From Ignavibacteriota bacterium (GTDB taxonomy: Bacteria; Bacteroidota; Ignavibacteria; Ignavibacteriales; Melioribacteraceae), in contig JADJOX010000007.1 of NCBI GenBank assembly GCA_016713565.1, forward strand, positions 1,044,501 to 1,108,500: a DNA stretch of 64,000 nucleotides, read 5' to 3'. Shown piece after piece: positions 25,775-34,351 of this stretch (the stretch's first letter is position 1; each line of letters begins with the position of its first letter). Under the pieces are notes generated by a model, which was given only the letters and a program-made list of their open reading frames with translations, had not been told where the DNA came from and made no database searches. The translations under genes were made by a program, and so were the position numbers.

Positions 25775-27004
25775 ATGGGGGGAAAAGCTGCCCTAATTTT
25801 AATATTAGGTTTCAGCGGCATACTTTTAATTATTGGACTAAATTTTAATTCGGTTTCGAGTTCTGCAGTTGATAATTCGGGTAAATATTTTGAGTCCACT
25901 ATGGCTAAAGAAATTGCAAGAACTGGAATTAATTTAGCTGCAAGTAATATTGCAAAAAATCCGGGCTGGCAGCCGGATGGCAATCCTTATAGCTTTTCCG
26001 GCGAACATAATTTAATTATTAGTGTTAAAGATACCGGAGATATTAAAACAATTACGGCTATTGGTGAATACAAAGGAATTTCGAAATTAATTGAAATTAA
26101 AGTTAAAGCAGCAAGCTTTTCAGAATTTGCATACTTTTCTGATAAAGAAGCGCCTTTGGGAACAGAAATCTGGTGGACAAAAAAGGATTCTGTTTGGGGA
26201 CCATTTCATACAAATGATGTTTTGAGAGTATCAAAACATCCGTATTTTAACGGCCCATCAACTTCGCATGGAGGCGCACTAATTTACCAAAGTGATATTT
26301 CTACCGATGCCCCTACAATAGCCGGTGATTACAATCCGGGTTTAACAATTTCTCTTCCTACCGACGGAATTTTGGGTTTAGCAACTAAAGCATCGGGAAC
26401 CGGAGGATATGTTTTTTCCGGACAGCCTGAAGTCTTTCTCGAATTCGCGGGCGACAGCATTCGCTATAAATTCAGTGCTGGTGATTCATACACTACCGTT
26501 TTAGGAAGCGATCTTTCACCTTCCGGAATTATTTATGTTGAAAATGGAAATTTAAGACTGCAAGGTACAGTAAAAGGTAAATGGTCCGTCGGCTCAAATC
26601 AATCAGTTTATCTTGATGATGATGTTGTTTATAATGACGTTCCTGATTACAGCGATAAAACAGATCCATCAAATGATTTATTGGGCATTCTTGCAAACGA
26701 CAAAGTTTACATAACGAATAACGCAGAAAATAAAGACAATATAAACATTCATGCGTCAATTTATGTAGAAAATGGTGGATTTGAAGCTGAAAATTATGAG
26801 ACAAGACCTGTAAGCGGTTATATTAATTTAATTGGCGGAGTTACACAAAAAATAAGACAAGGAGTTGGAACATTCAATTCCGGTTCAGGCGACCCTCAAA
26901 GCGGATTTATGAAAAATTATCGTTATGACAGTAGATTACTAAGAATGGTTCCTCCTTATTTTCCAAGTACCAGCACTTTCAAAATTCTTTCTTGGCTAGA
27001 ATAA
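25775..27004 (+). CDS. Cassette D type-3 (PilX-like) large minor-pilin-like protein
   Basis: 409 residues: MGGKAALILILGFSGILLIIG helix, SSAVDNSGKYFESTMAKEIARTGINLAAS amphipathic helix, then the beta-rich domain. Marks are IWWTKKDSVWGPFHTND, HPYFNGPSTSHGG, GKWSVGSNQSVYLDDDVVY, DLLGILANDKVYI, NINIHASIYVENGGFEAENY, INLIGGVTQKIRQGVGTF, NYRYDSRLL and PPYFPSTSTFKILSWLE. The 'GxxxQxxRxGVGTF ... YxYDxRL ... PPYFP' series is the one I associate with PilX/DUF4900-type proteins, and it is clearer here than in cassettes B and C. The 27005-27142 gap after it has no strong terminator. Confidence 0.74.
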   Translation: MGGKAALILILGFSGILLIIGLNFNSVSSSAVDNSGKYFESTMAKEIARTGINLAASNIAKNPGWQPDGNPYSFSGEHNLIISVKDTGDIKTITAIGEYKGISKLIEIKVKAASFSEFAYFSDKEAPLGTEIWWTKKDSVWGPFHTNDVLRVSKHPYFNGPSTSHGGALIYQSDISTDAPTIAGDYNPGLTISLPTDGILGLATKASGTGGYVFSGQPEVFLEFAGDSIRYKFSAGDSYTTVLGSDLSPSGIIYVENGNLRLQGTVKGKWSVGSNQSVYLDDDVVYNDVPDYSDKTDPSNDLLGILANDKVYITNNAENKDNINIHASIYVENGGFEAENYETRPVSGYINLIGGVTQKIRQGVGTFNSGSGDPQSGFMKNYRYDSRLLRMVPPYFPSTSTFKILSWLE

Positions 27005-27142
27005 GTATAAAATCTCATTTTAATTCAATTCATATAAAACTGCAACTTATTCATATCAATTTTACAACTTTGTCACATAGTGATTGACTTTAAAAAAATT
27101 TTTAATGAGTCGATAATTCATCAAATATTAAAAATAAATTAT

Positions 27143-27649
27143 ATGAATACCGGACAAACGATGTTAGGAATTGTTGCGATGGCACTAGTAACCATTGTGA
27201 CTTTAAACTTGAACAGAGGTTCAATGTCTACTCAAGATTCGTTAATTTATAATAAATCGTTTATATTGGCAACAACTGTTGCACAATCAGTTATAGATGA
27301 AATTCAAAGCAAAAAGTTTGATGAAGAAATTGTAAAAGGAACAAAAATTTATTCGGCACATGATTTTTCTTCAAAACTTGGAAAAGAATCCGGTGAATCA
27401 TATCCAAATTTTGATGATATTGATGATTATAACGGATTTAAAAGAAGCGATACAATTCCTCAAATGGGCGTTTTCAATATTTCAGTAAATATCAAATACT
27501 TAACTGACGATCTGGTTCAAACAAATTCTCAAACTTATAATAAAAATGTTACTATACAAATTGAAAGTCCGTCGTTTATAAATTTTTATACTAATGCAAA
27601 AGATACAGTTGTAATATCTACTTTACTTAGTCATTGGACATTATTATAA
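27143..27649 (+). CDS. Cassette E type-1 (PilV/MshD-like) minor-pilin-like protein
   Basis: 168 residues from the ATG at 27143. The open frame reaches back to 27080, but those 21 residues are not shared, while MNTGQTMLGIVAMALVTIVTL matches the other four type-1 starts. Downstream: SLIYNKSFILATTVAQSVIDEIQSKKFDEE, ESGESYPNFDDIDDYNGF, VNIKYLTDD and ISTLLSHWTLL. The leader is MNTG and +5 is Gly, so there is no Glu5. It is directly followed by the type-2 ATG (TAA-ATG). It belongs to the D/E subfamily. Confidence 0.7.
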   Translation: MNTGQTMLGIVAMALVTIVTLNLNRGSMSTQDSLIYNKSFILATTVAQSVIDEIQSKKFDEEIVKGTKIYSAHDFSSKLGKESGESYPNFDDIDDYNGFKRSDTIPQMGVFNISVNIKYLTDDLVQTNSQTYNKNVTIQIESPSFINFYTNAKDTVVISTLLSHWTLL

Positions 27650-28285
27650 ATGGGACACAGTACTTTATTAGATATTATTGGTGCAATGATTATTGGAGGT
27701 TTTATGATATTAATAATAAACTCCGTAAATCAAACAGCCTCAGAAAATACCAGCCAATATAATAGTGATTTAATTTCACAGCAGAATTTAGTTTCGATTG
27801 TAGAATTACTTGAATATGATTTCTCTCGAATCGGTTATTGTGAAAACACGGATAGTATTTTGTCACCGGAAAATATGATCACTTATGCAGATTCTAATAA
27901 AATTATTTTTTGGACGGATATTGCTGTATCATCTTCAAATTTTAGAGGCAATGGAACAAAAGAAGAATTAATTTATGAATTGGGTCCGGATGTTAATGAA
28001 ACTCCAAATCCATTTGATAAGCTTCTGTATAGATATTTGAAAGGTGATAAAAAAGACGCGAGCAATTTGGGGATTACAGAATTTAAGATAACTTATTTTG
28101 ATAATTTGAATAACAAATTAAGTCATCCGATTAATACAAAATTAATATCTTATATGCAGATAGATTTAAAAGTTGAAGATTGTTACGGTTACGATACGGA
28201 TAATAATGAAAAATTGCATTCCGAAAAGTTTCCAACCGTATTCTGGAAACAGATTAGATTGGCAACAAAAAATATGAGCAGATGA
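27650..28285 (+). CDS. Cassette E type-2 (PilW-like) minor-pilin-like protein
   Basis: 211 residues, the same length as the cassette D member: MGHSTLLDIIGAMIIGGFMIL (His replaces the usual Phe3), DLISQQNLVSIVELLEYDFSRIGYCEN, FWTDIAVSSSNFRGNG, ETPNPFDKLLYRYL, NLGITEFKITYFD, MQIDLKVEDCYGYDTDN and WKQIRLATKNMSR. The ATG abuts the type-1 stop with no gap, so no longer leader can exist. Role as for other type-2 members. Confidence 0.72.
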   Translation: MGHSTLLDIIGAMIIGGFMILIINSVNQTASENTSQYNSDLISQQNLVSIVELLEYDFSRIGYCENTDSILSPENMITYADSNKIIFWTDIAVSSSNFRGNGTKEELIYELGPDVNETPNPFDKLLYRYLKGDKKDASNLGITEFKITYFDNLNNKLSHPINTKLISYMQIDLKVEDCYGYDTDNNEKLHSEKFPTVFWKQIRLATKNMSR

Positions 28286-28286
28286 A

Positions 28287-29510
28287 ATGGGAGGAAAAGC
28301 ATCAATATTTTTAGTACTTGGTTTTAGCACAATTATATTAATAATTGGGCTAAATATGAATAGAGTTTCTTCTAGCGCCGTAGATAATTCCTCAAATTAT
28401 TATGAAAATGAAATCGCAAAAGAAATTGCGAGAAGCGGCATAAATTTAGCTGCAAGTAATTTATCAAGAAATCATAGCTGGAATCCGACAGATAAAAAAT
28501 TTAATTATCTTGGCGATAAAAATTTGGAAATTTCTGTAAAAGAATCTGGTGATATTAAAACAGTTACTGCAATAGGAATTTTTAAAGGAGTTGCAAAAAC
28601 AATTGAAGTAAAAATAAAATTGGCAAGTTTTTCAGAATATGCCTATTTCTCAAATGTTGAAGGCGATATTTGGTGGACTGGCACCGATTCTGTTTGGGGT
28701 CCATTCCATACAAATGACAATATTCAAGTTCAAGGTCATCCATATTTTAATGGTCCTGTTACTTCACATGGCGGAATTATGAAATATTATACCGATAAAG
28801 CCACCGATGCTCCAACTATTCAAGGGACATATATTCCTGGAACAACCATTAATATTCCAACAGATGGCATAACAAATCTTTCGGCTTCAGCAAGTAAAGC
28901 CGGACACGTTTTTACAGGAACATCACAAGTCTTTTTAAAATTTGCAGGCGATAGTATAAAATATAAATTTAATAGCGGCGATCCTTATGTTACTGTTTTA
29001 GGAAGCTCTCTTGCGCCTAACGGTGTTATATATGTAAATAACGGTAATTTGCGAATTGAAGGAACAGTAAAAGGTAATTGGTCCGTTGGAAGCAATAAAA
29101 ATGTGTATTTAGATAATGATGTTGTATATTCAAAAGTTCCCAATTATAAAGATAAAAACGATGCTTCCCCTGATCTTCTAGGAATAGTTTCTCAAAATGA
29201 TGTTATAATTACGGATAATACCGCAAATCGTTCAAGTATAAATGTCCATGCCGCAATATATTGCGAGGATGGCGGTTTTACCGCGGAAAATTATACAAGC
29301 AGAACATTAAGCGGAACAATTCATTTAATTGGCGGAATTACCCAAAATCAAAGAAAAGGAGTTGGTACCTTTACGGCAGATAAAACAAAAAAAATACCTA
29401 AATCAGGTTTCCCTTATAAAGATTACAAATACGATAGTCGCTTATTGAAAAAAGTCCCGCCTTATTTTCCAAGCACAAACACATTTAAAGTTCTTTCTTG
29501 GTTAGAATAG
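28287..29510 (+). CDS. Cassette E type-3 (PilX-like) large minor-pilin-like protein
   Basis: 407 residues, close to the cassette D member throughout: MGGKASIFLVLGFSTIILIIG, SSAVDNSSNYYENEIAKEIARSGINLAAS, DIWWTGTDSVWGPFHTND, HPYFNGPVTSHGG, KGNWSVGSNKNVYLDNDVVY, DLLGIVSQNDVII, SINVHAAIYCEDGGFTAENY, IHLIGGITQNQRKGVGTF, YKYDSRLLKKVPPYFPSTNTFKVLSWLE. A single Cys in the 'IYCEDGG' segment is not shared with D. It is the last gene of the array; the 89-base gap before the DUF5686 gene shows no hairpin terminator. Confidence 0.74.
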   Translation: MGGKASIFLVLGFSTIILIIGLNMNRVSSSAVDNSSNYYENEIAKEIARSGINLAASNLSRNHSWNPTDKKFNYLGDKNLEISVKESGDIKTVTAIGIFKGVAKTIEVKIKLASFSEYAYFSNVEGDIWWTGTDSVWGPFHTNDNIQVQGHPYFNGPVTSHGGIMKYYTDKATDAPTIQGTYIPGTTINIPTDGITNLSASASKAGHVFTGTSQVFLKFAGDSIKYKFNSGDPYVTVLGSSLAPNGVIYVNNGNLRIEGTVKGNWSVGSNKNVYLDNDVVYSKVPNYKDKNDASPDLLGIVSQNDVIITDNTANRSSINVHAAIYCEDGGFTAENYTSRTLSGTIHLIGGITQNQRKGVGTFTADKTKKIPKSGFPYKDYKYDSRLLKKVPPYFPSTNTFKVLSWLE

Positions 29511-29599
29511 TTTAAATTCATTATTAATTTTAATTATAATTGATAAGTTAATTCCCAAACATTTTTAATAATATTTTTCTATTTAATTTTTCAATTATT

Positions 29600-32002
29600 A
29601 TGCTAAAAAAAAACTTATATATTCTAATCACTTTAATATTCTACTCTGTAATTATTTCTGCTCAGAAATATACTATAAACGGAAATGTTGCTGATAACCA
29701 AACAAAAACCGGATTGGCATACTCAAATATTAAAGTTGAAGGAACGGGATTTGGAACTTCTACAAATATTTCCGGTGAATTTAAATTAAATCTTGCCAAA
29801 GGAAATTATTTAATAATTGCGTCCTATCTTGGCTATAAATCCGATTCAGTAAAAGTTGAACTAAACAGTGATAAAATTATAAATTTTTCTCTTGAGTCGG
29901 TTCAATTGAAATTGGATGAAGTTACCGTAAGACCCGGAAGAAATCCCGCTTATGATATCATTGAAAAAGCAATTGCGGCAAAGGAAAAAATTAAAAGTAA
30001 AATATCCGACTATTCATATTCCGCCTATACAAAAGGTTTGATAAAAACGACGCAGGATTTTCAAAATTCAAGTTATTCAATTTCTTCTAAAGATACCGGC
30101 GAGATAAAAATAACCGGAATTATCGAAAATGAAAGTCGAGGATTTTTTAAAACACCGGATTTATCCAAATATTATATAGTCGCAAGAAAACAATCGGCAA
30201 ATACTCCTCCGTTTGTAAATGTTTTAACGGGCGGCAACATACTTCAAAGTTTTTATGAAGACAAACTTGCATTCCTCGGCAAAATGATACCAAGTCCAAT
30301 TTCCAAACAAGCGTTAACATATTATTATTTTTATATTGAAAAGGAAACTGCAATTGATAATAAAAAAGTATATCAAATTTATTTTGCACCCGATAATACG
30401 GCCGATCCAGGCTTTTATGGAAATATTTTTATTGAGGACGAAACATATAACCTCTTAAAAGTTGATGTCAATTTAAATCGAATGGCAAATCCCGGCGGAT
30501 TATTTGACAATATAAAAGTGTTTCAGCAATTTTCACTTTTTGATAACGGCATTGTTCTTCCGGTTGATTACAGAATTTTTGCTTACGGAAATTATATCGG
30601 AATTGTGAAATTCGGTTTTGAACTAAATACAATTATGAATAATTATGAAATCAACAAAAATATTGAAGACGATTTCTTTGATAATACGCTGATTTCCGTT
30701 TTGCCGGAAGCCGATAAAAAAACTGAAGAATATTGGAACTCAATTCAGTCAATTCCTAATACTACGGAAGAAACATTGGCATACGCCAGAATTGACAGTT
30801 TAAAAAAAGCCAAGACTGCTTTAGGCGAAGAAATAAATTTCCTTTCAGAAAGAATTAAGTTGAGCGATTATTTTTCTATTTCGGGACCGCTTGCGCTTTA
30901 CAGTTTTAACAAAGTTGAAGGCAGTACATTAAATTTTGATCTTTATTTTTCTGATTCCGAAGAACAAAGACTTAACGGCAATTTGGATTTCAGTTACGGA
31001 TTTTCGGATAAGAAATTTAAAAAACAAATTTCCGCACTTTATAAGTTTGGAGATTACCGAACAACTTCATTAAGAATTTCCGCTTATGATAAAATAACCG
31101 ATCTTTTCGGAGTTTCCGATAATTACAATAAATTTACATCCACTTTTTTAAGTCTATTAACCAAATATGATTTTAGAGATTATTACTATTCTAAAGGATT
31201 TGAAACAGAGATTAGTTCGGATATTTTTCCAATTTTAAATCTTGGAATCGGATTTAAGAATAGAACAGATAAGTCGGCAATTAATAATTCAGATTTTTCA
31301 TTTTTCTACCCGAGTAAAAAGTATAATGAAAATAAAAACATATACAATACAAAGACAAATTCAATTTCAGCAAACTTTTCAATTGATTTCAGAAAATTTA
31401 TTGAAGATGGCTTTTTCAGAAGGCGGATTCCGCGAAGGACATACATTATTTTAGAAGGTTTCGCAGAATTTAGTGATATTGATTTTTTGAAGAGTCAAAA
31501 TAATTTTTCGCTATATGAGTTGAACGCGTTTGGTTCATTCCCAACATCAGATAACTGGATGATGGAATTTTATGCAGATAAAATATTTTCAAACGGAGCC
31601 GTTCCTTTTCAATTGCTGCATGCGCTTCCAGGAAACATCAGCGCCGCCGGAAAAAACAATTCATTTAGAACATTAAGAATTGGAGAAGTCTTTGGTGATG
31701 AAGTAACTGAAGTTTTCTTAAATCATAATTTTGGCGATGAGCTGTTTTCCCTTTTGCAAATTCCGTTAATTCAGGATTTGCAGCTGCAGTTTGCGATTCA
31801 TTTAAATGCCGCAGTATCAAATATTTCATCCGATAGTAAAAATATTTTGATGCACAATTCAGCGATTTTTAAAAAACCATTTTATGAGCTGGGTTTCAGT
31901 GTTGGGCATTTACTCATTCCCTTATCATTTGAGTTTACTTGGAAATTGAATTACTTAGGAAAAAATAATTTCGTTTTCGGAATTAATACTTTTGCTTTAT
32001 AG
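29600..32002 (+). CDS. DUF5686/carboxypeptidase-regulatory-like outer-membrane protein
   Basis: 800 residues with a signal peptide (to about residue 22, ISAQ). Residues about 24-110 form a CarboxypepD_reg-like beta-sandwich (YTINGNVADNQTKTGLAYSNIKVEGTGFGTSTNISGEF). The rest is a DUF5686-type region: NPAYDIIEKAIAAKEK, an N-terminal helical/beta section, then many amphipathic strands in the C-terminal half (from about residue 430) that look like an outer-membrane barrel, ending in LGKNNFVFGINTFAL. Proteins of this type are common in Bacteroidota and their function is not established. It meets the convergent minus-strand kinase gene with one base between stops and no terminator. Confidence 0.75.
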   Translation: MLKKNLYILITLIFYSVIISAQKYTINGNVADNQTKTGLAYSNIKVEGTGFGTSTNISGEFKLNLAKGNYLIIASYLGYKSDSVKVELNSDKIINFSLESVQLKLDEVTVRPGRNPAYDIIEKAIAAKEKIKSKISDYSYSAYTKGLIKTTQDFQNSSYSISSKDTGEIKITGIIENESRGFFKTPDLSKYYIVARKQSANTPPFVNVLTGGNILQSFYEDKLAFLGKMIPSPISKQALTYYYFYIEKETAIDNKKVYQIYFAPDNTADPGFYGNIFIEDETYNLLKVDVNLNRMANPGGLFDNIKVFQQFSLFDNGIVLPVDYRIFAYGNYIGIVKFGFELNTIMNNYEINKNIEDDFFDNTLISVLPEADKKTEEYWNSIQSIPNTTEETLAYARIDSLKKAKTALGEEINFLSERIKLSDYFSISGPLALYSFNKVEGSTLNFDLYFSDSEEQRLNGNLDFSYGFSDKKFKKQISALYKFGDYRTTSLRISAYDKITDLFGVSDNYNKFTSTFLSLLTKYDFRDYYYSKGFETEISSDIFPILNLGIGFKNRTDKSAINNSDFSFFYPSKKYNENKNIYNTKTNSISANFSIDFRKFIEDGFFRRRIPRRTYIILEGFAEFSDIDFLKSQNNFSLYELNAFGSFPTSDNWMMEFYADKIFSNGAVPFQLLHALPGNISAAGKNNSFRTLRIGEVFGDEVTEVFLNHNFGDELFSLLQIPLIQDLQLQFAIHLNAAVSNISSDSKNILMHNSAIFKKPFYELGFSVGHLLIPLSFEFTWKLNYLGKNNFVFGINTFAL

Positions 32003-32003
32003 C

Positions 32004-32678
32004 TCAGCTTGGCAGATGTAATACTATTTTAAGAGTGTTGTCCAAATCTTGAAAGAAGTTCAAATCACCGCCGGAAAGTTCCGTAAACTTAATCGCAAAA
32101 ACTATAGGAAATGAAACATCCGAATTAAGTTTCTCCAATTTCAAATTATTTAAATATGAAAAATCTTCTTCGGAAAAGTTTGTCGTAAATTCTATGGCTG
32201 CAATATCGTCGAATTCAGTCGCTATGGATTTTATTGATATAACCGAATTACTTTTTGATATACGGCTGAGAAATAAAAAAATATTATTAAATATTGAGTT
32301 GGCAATTTCATAATCAATTAACAAACTTTGAGTGTCACTTATATCAGTTTTAATTTCAATTTTTTTTTCGATACAAATTCTTTTATAGAAATTTTTCGTC
32401 TGGAGAATTAAATCAAGCAAATTTAAATTTTCTTTAGTAAGTCCGTAATTATACGTATCAAGTTTAAGCCAATTTATAAAATTTAAAAGAAGTTCATATG
32501 ATTCACGAGTTTGACTTCCAATTCTGGAAACATACTCTGTTATTTCTTCATAAGTCAGCTTTTCATTAGGGTCATTTAAAATATCGCTGAATCCAAGAAT
32601 ACTGGTAAATGATCCTCTAAGATCATGACTTAATTTTGAAAAAAACTGGTCTCTTTCAGAAAGTTTATCATTGCTCAT
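32004..32678 (-). CDS. Short histidine-kinase-like protein with degenerate ATPase domain
   Basis: 224 residues, cytosolic. The HisKA helix is intact, with the phospho-acceptor in FFSKLSHDLRGSFTSILGFSDIL (His about residue 18). The C-terminal half should be a HATPase domain: an N-box-like ANSIFNNIFLFL is present around residue 128, but the DxGxG and GxGLG ATP-lid motifs are absent, so it probably cannot bind ATP normally. It may act as a phosphotransfer/dimer partner or scaffold. It overlaps the antiporter gene by 4 bases (ATGA) and is the last gene of the usp-antiporter operon, so it may tune or sense that system (inference). Confidence 0.7.
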   Translation of the reverse strand: MSNDKLSERDQFFSKLSHDLRGSFTSILGFSDILNDPNEKLTYEEITEYVSRIGSQTRESYELLLNFINWLKLDTYNYGLTKENLNLLDLILQTKNFYKRICIEKKIEIKTDISDTQSLLIDYEIANSIFNNIFLFLSRISKSNSVISIKSIATEFDDIAAIEFTTNFSEEDFSYLNNLKLEKLNSDVSFPIVFAIKFTELSGGDLNFFQDLDNTLKIVLHLPS

Positions 32679-34348
32679 TTCTTTAGTTCGCTTATTATTG
32701 ATTTAGCGGATGAAATAGTTAAAAGTTTTTCCACTTCGGTTTTATTATCGAATTTATTCGCGATTTCTGAAAGTAATTTTAATTGCAATTCATTATTATT
32801 TTTCGGTGTTAAAAGTAAAATAATTATTCTGCTCAATAATCCGTCTCCGGCTTCAAAATCAATTCCGGTTTTATTAATTGCTATTGCAATCATTGGTTCT
32901 TTAATATCAACTTTTGCATGAGGCAATGCTAAGTAATTAGAAATTCCCGTCGGTAAAATATTTTCTCTGGCAATAACATCTTGGTAAATAGAGTCGCTTG
33001 GTAATTGAATTTTATCCGCGATAACATCCACCAATTTTTTAATTAATATTCCTTTATCTTTTTCATCGGTAAATAAAATAAATCTTTCGGAAATAATATT
33101 CGAAAATTTTGAGATGTCCTTTTTATTCAATAAATAACTCATAATAGGAGCGCTTGATAAAGACGTGATAATTGCCATAATTACCAAGGCAACAAAAACC
33201 TGTTCGTTTATTAGACCGGCTTCAAGTGCAATAATTCCAAGTATTATTTCCATCGTACCTCTGGAATTCATTCCGAACCCGATAATCAATGAATCGTTTT
33301 TATTCAATCCGCTCCAATAAGCGCCTAATCCGCAGCCAAGCACTTTTCCTGCAAAAGATAAAACTAAAATTATGCTGATAATTAAAAAGTTAAAATTTTC
33401 GATAAAATTTACTCTCAAGCCAATCGACACAAAAAATAGCGGAGCAAATATATTTGTAACAAATTGATGAATAATTTCTTTTGTACGCTCGTTTAAATGG
33501 GTTGAATCCCCAACTGCAATTCCAATTAGAAAAGATCCAAAAATTGCATGAACGCCAATATACTCCGTAAATGCCGCTCCTAAAAAGCCTAATATCAAAA
33601 TAAAACTTAAAATTCCGCCGGGAAAAGAAAATTTAGAACTAATTATAGGAATTAATTTATCTATAATTTTTTTACCAATTGTTAAAACAAATAACAAGAA
33701 AATTGAAATTGCAATTGTAGTTTCTATAAATGTAAAGCCATGTTTTCCCGTACCTAATAAACCAAGAATAATTGAAAAAATAAGCCAGCCGATTAAGTCA
33801 TTTAACATGGCGGCCGAAATAATTATTACACCGATCTCGCGTTTAAATATTTTTAGATCCATTAATGTTCTGGCTATTACGGGCAATGCTGATATTGATA
33901 ATGCTGTTCCCATAAAAAGTGCAAAAATCATTTTAGAACTTCCAGAACCAATTCCTAAAAAATCCGGCATTAAAAACGCTATTCCAAAACCCAGAAAAAA
34001 TGGAATAAACAACCCCAATAAGCTTGTGTATATTGCTTTTTTACCTTGACTTAAAACAATTGCGAGATCAACTTCCAATCCGGAAATTAACAATAGCAAT
34101 ATTACCGCTATTGTGGTAAAACTTTGCAGCGCTATATTAATTTCATTGTTTTGAGGAAAAAGAAACTCAAATGTATTGGGTGATATCATTCCTAATACTG
34201 TGGGACCCAAAACAACTCCGGCAAGAATTTCGCCCATTATTGAAGGTTGTTTTAGTTTAGAAAAAATTTCGCCAAACAATTTTGCAAAGAACAGCATAAC
34301 ACTTATGCTGATTAAAAAAATAGTTATTTGTTCGGCTGAAAGATTCAA
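32675..34348 (-). CDS. CPA2-type cation:proton antiporter fused to a PTS EIIA (Ntr-type) domain
   Basis: 557 residues. The N-terminal about 395 residues hold 12-13 hydrophobic helices of the KefB/NapA type (KLKQPSIMGEILAGVVLGPTVLG near residue 33; AMLNDLIGWLIF; FGMNSRGTMEIILGIIALEAG). The C-terminal about 145 residues form a PTS_EIIA_2/EIIA-Ntr domain with the phosphorylatable His in YLALPHAKV at about residue 477. It exchanges Na+ or K+ for protons, and the EIIA part probably regulates it through phosphotransfer or nitrogen/energy signals. It starts at TTG 34348, three bases after the UspA stop, with TTAGGT as ribosome site, and overlaps the short kinase downstream. Confidence 0.85.
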   Translation of the reverse strand: MNLSAEQITIFLISISVMLFFAKLFGEIFSKLKQPSIMGEILAGVVLGPTVLGMISPNTFEFLFPQNNEINIALQSFTTIAVILLLLISGLEVDLAIVLSQGKKAIYTSLLGLFIPFFLGFGIAFLMPDFLGIGSGSSKMIFALFMGTALSISALPVIARTLMDLKIFKREIGVIIISAAMLNDLIGWLIFSIILGLLGTGKHGFTFIETTIAISIFLLFVLTIGKKIIDKLIPIISSKFSFPGGILSFILILGFLGAAFTEYIGVHAIFGSFLIGIAVGDSTHLNERTKEIIHQFVTNIFAPLFFVSIGLRVNFIENFNFLIISIILVLSFAGKVLGCGLGAYWSGLNKNDSLIIGFGMNSRGTMEIILGIIALEAGLINEQVFVALVIMAIITSLSSAPIMSYLLNKKDISKFSNIISERFILFTDEKDKGILIKKLVDVIADKIQLPSDSIYQDVIARENILPTGISNYLALPHAKVDIKEPMIAIAINKTGIDFEAGDGLLSRIIILLLTPKNNNELQLKLLSEIANKFDNKTEVEKLLTISSAKSIISELKK

Positions 34349-34351
34349 TTT

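Larger units (their letters stand above)
18591..29510 (+). other. Tandem array of minor-pilin-like cassettes (A solo; B, C, D, E triads)
   Basis: Thirteen co-directional genes: one solo type-1 gene and four type-1/type-2/type-3 triads. Within triads the gaps are 0-21 bases. B/C and D/E form two subfamilies by protein length and C-terminal motifs. All proteins start with a Gly-containing stretch of 2-4 residues and a hydrophobic helix. The type order parallels pilV-pilW-pilX in type IV pilus minor-pilin operons. No assembly ATPase, platform protein, prepilin peptidase or secretin gene is nearby, so the cassettes must rely on machinery encoded elsewhere. Confidence 0.7.

Noticed and set aside
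27079..27096. Sigma-54-like TGTCAC...TTGA before cassette E
   Set aside because: The first box has a mismatch in the invariant GG and the spacer is two bases too long.
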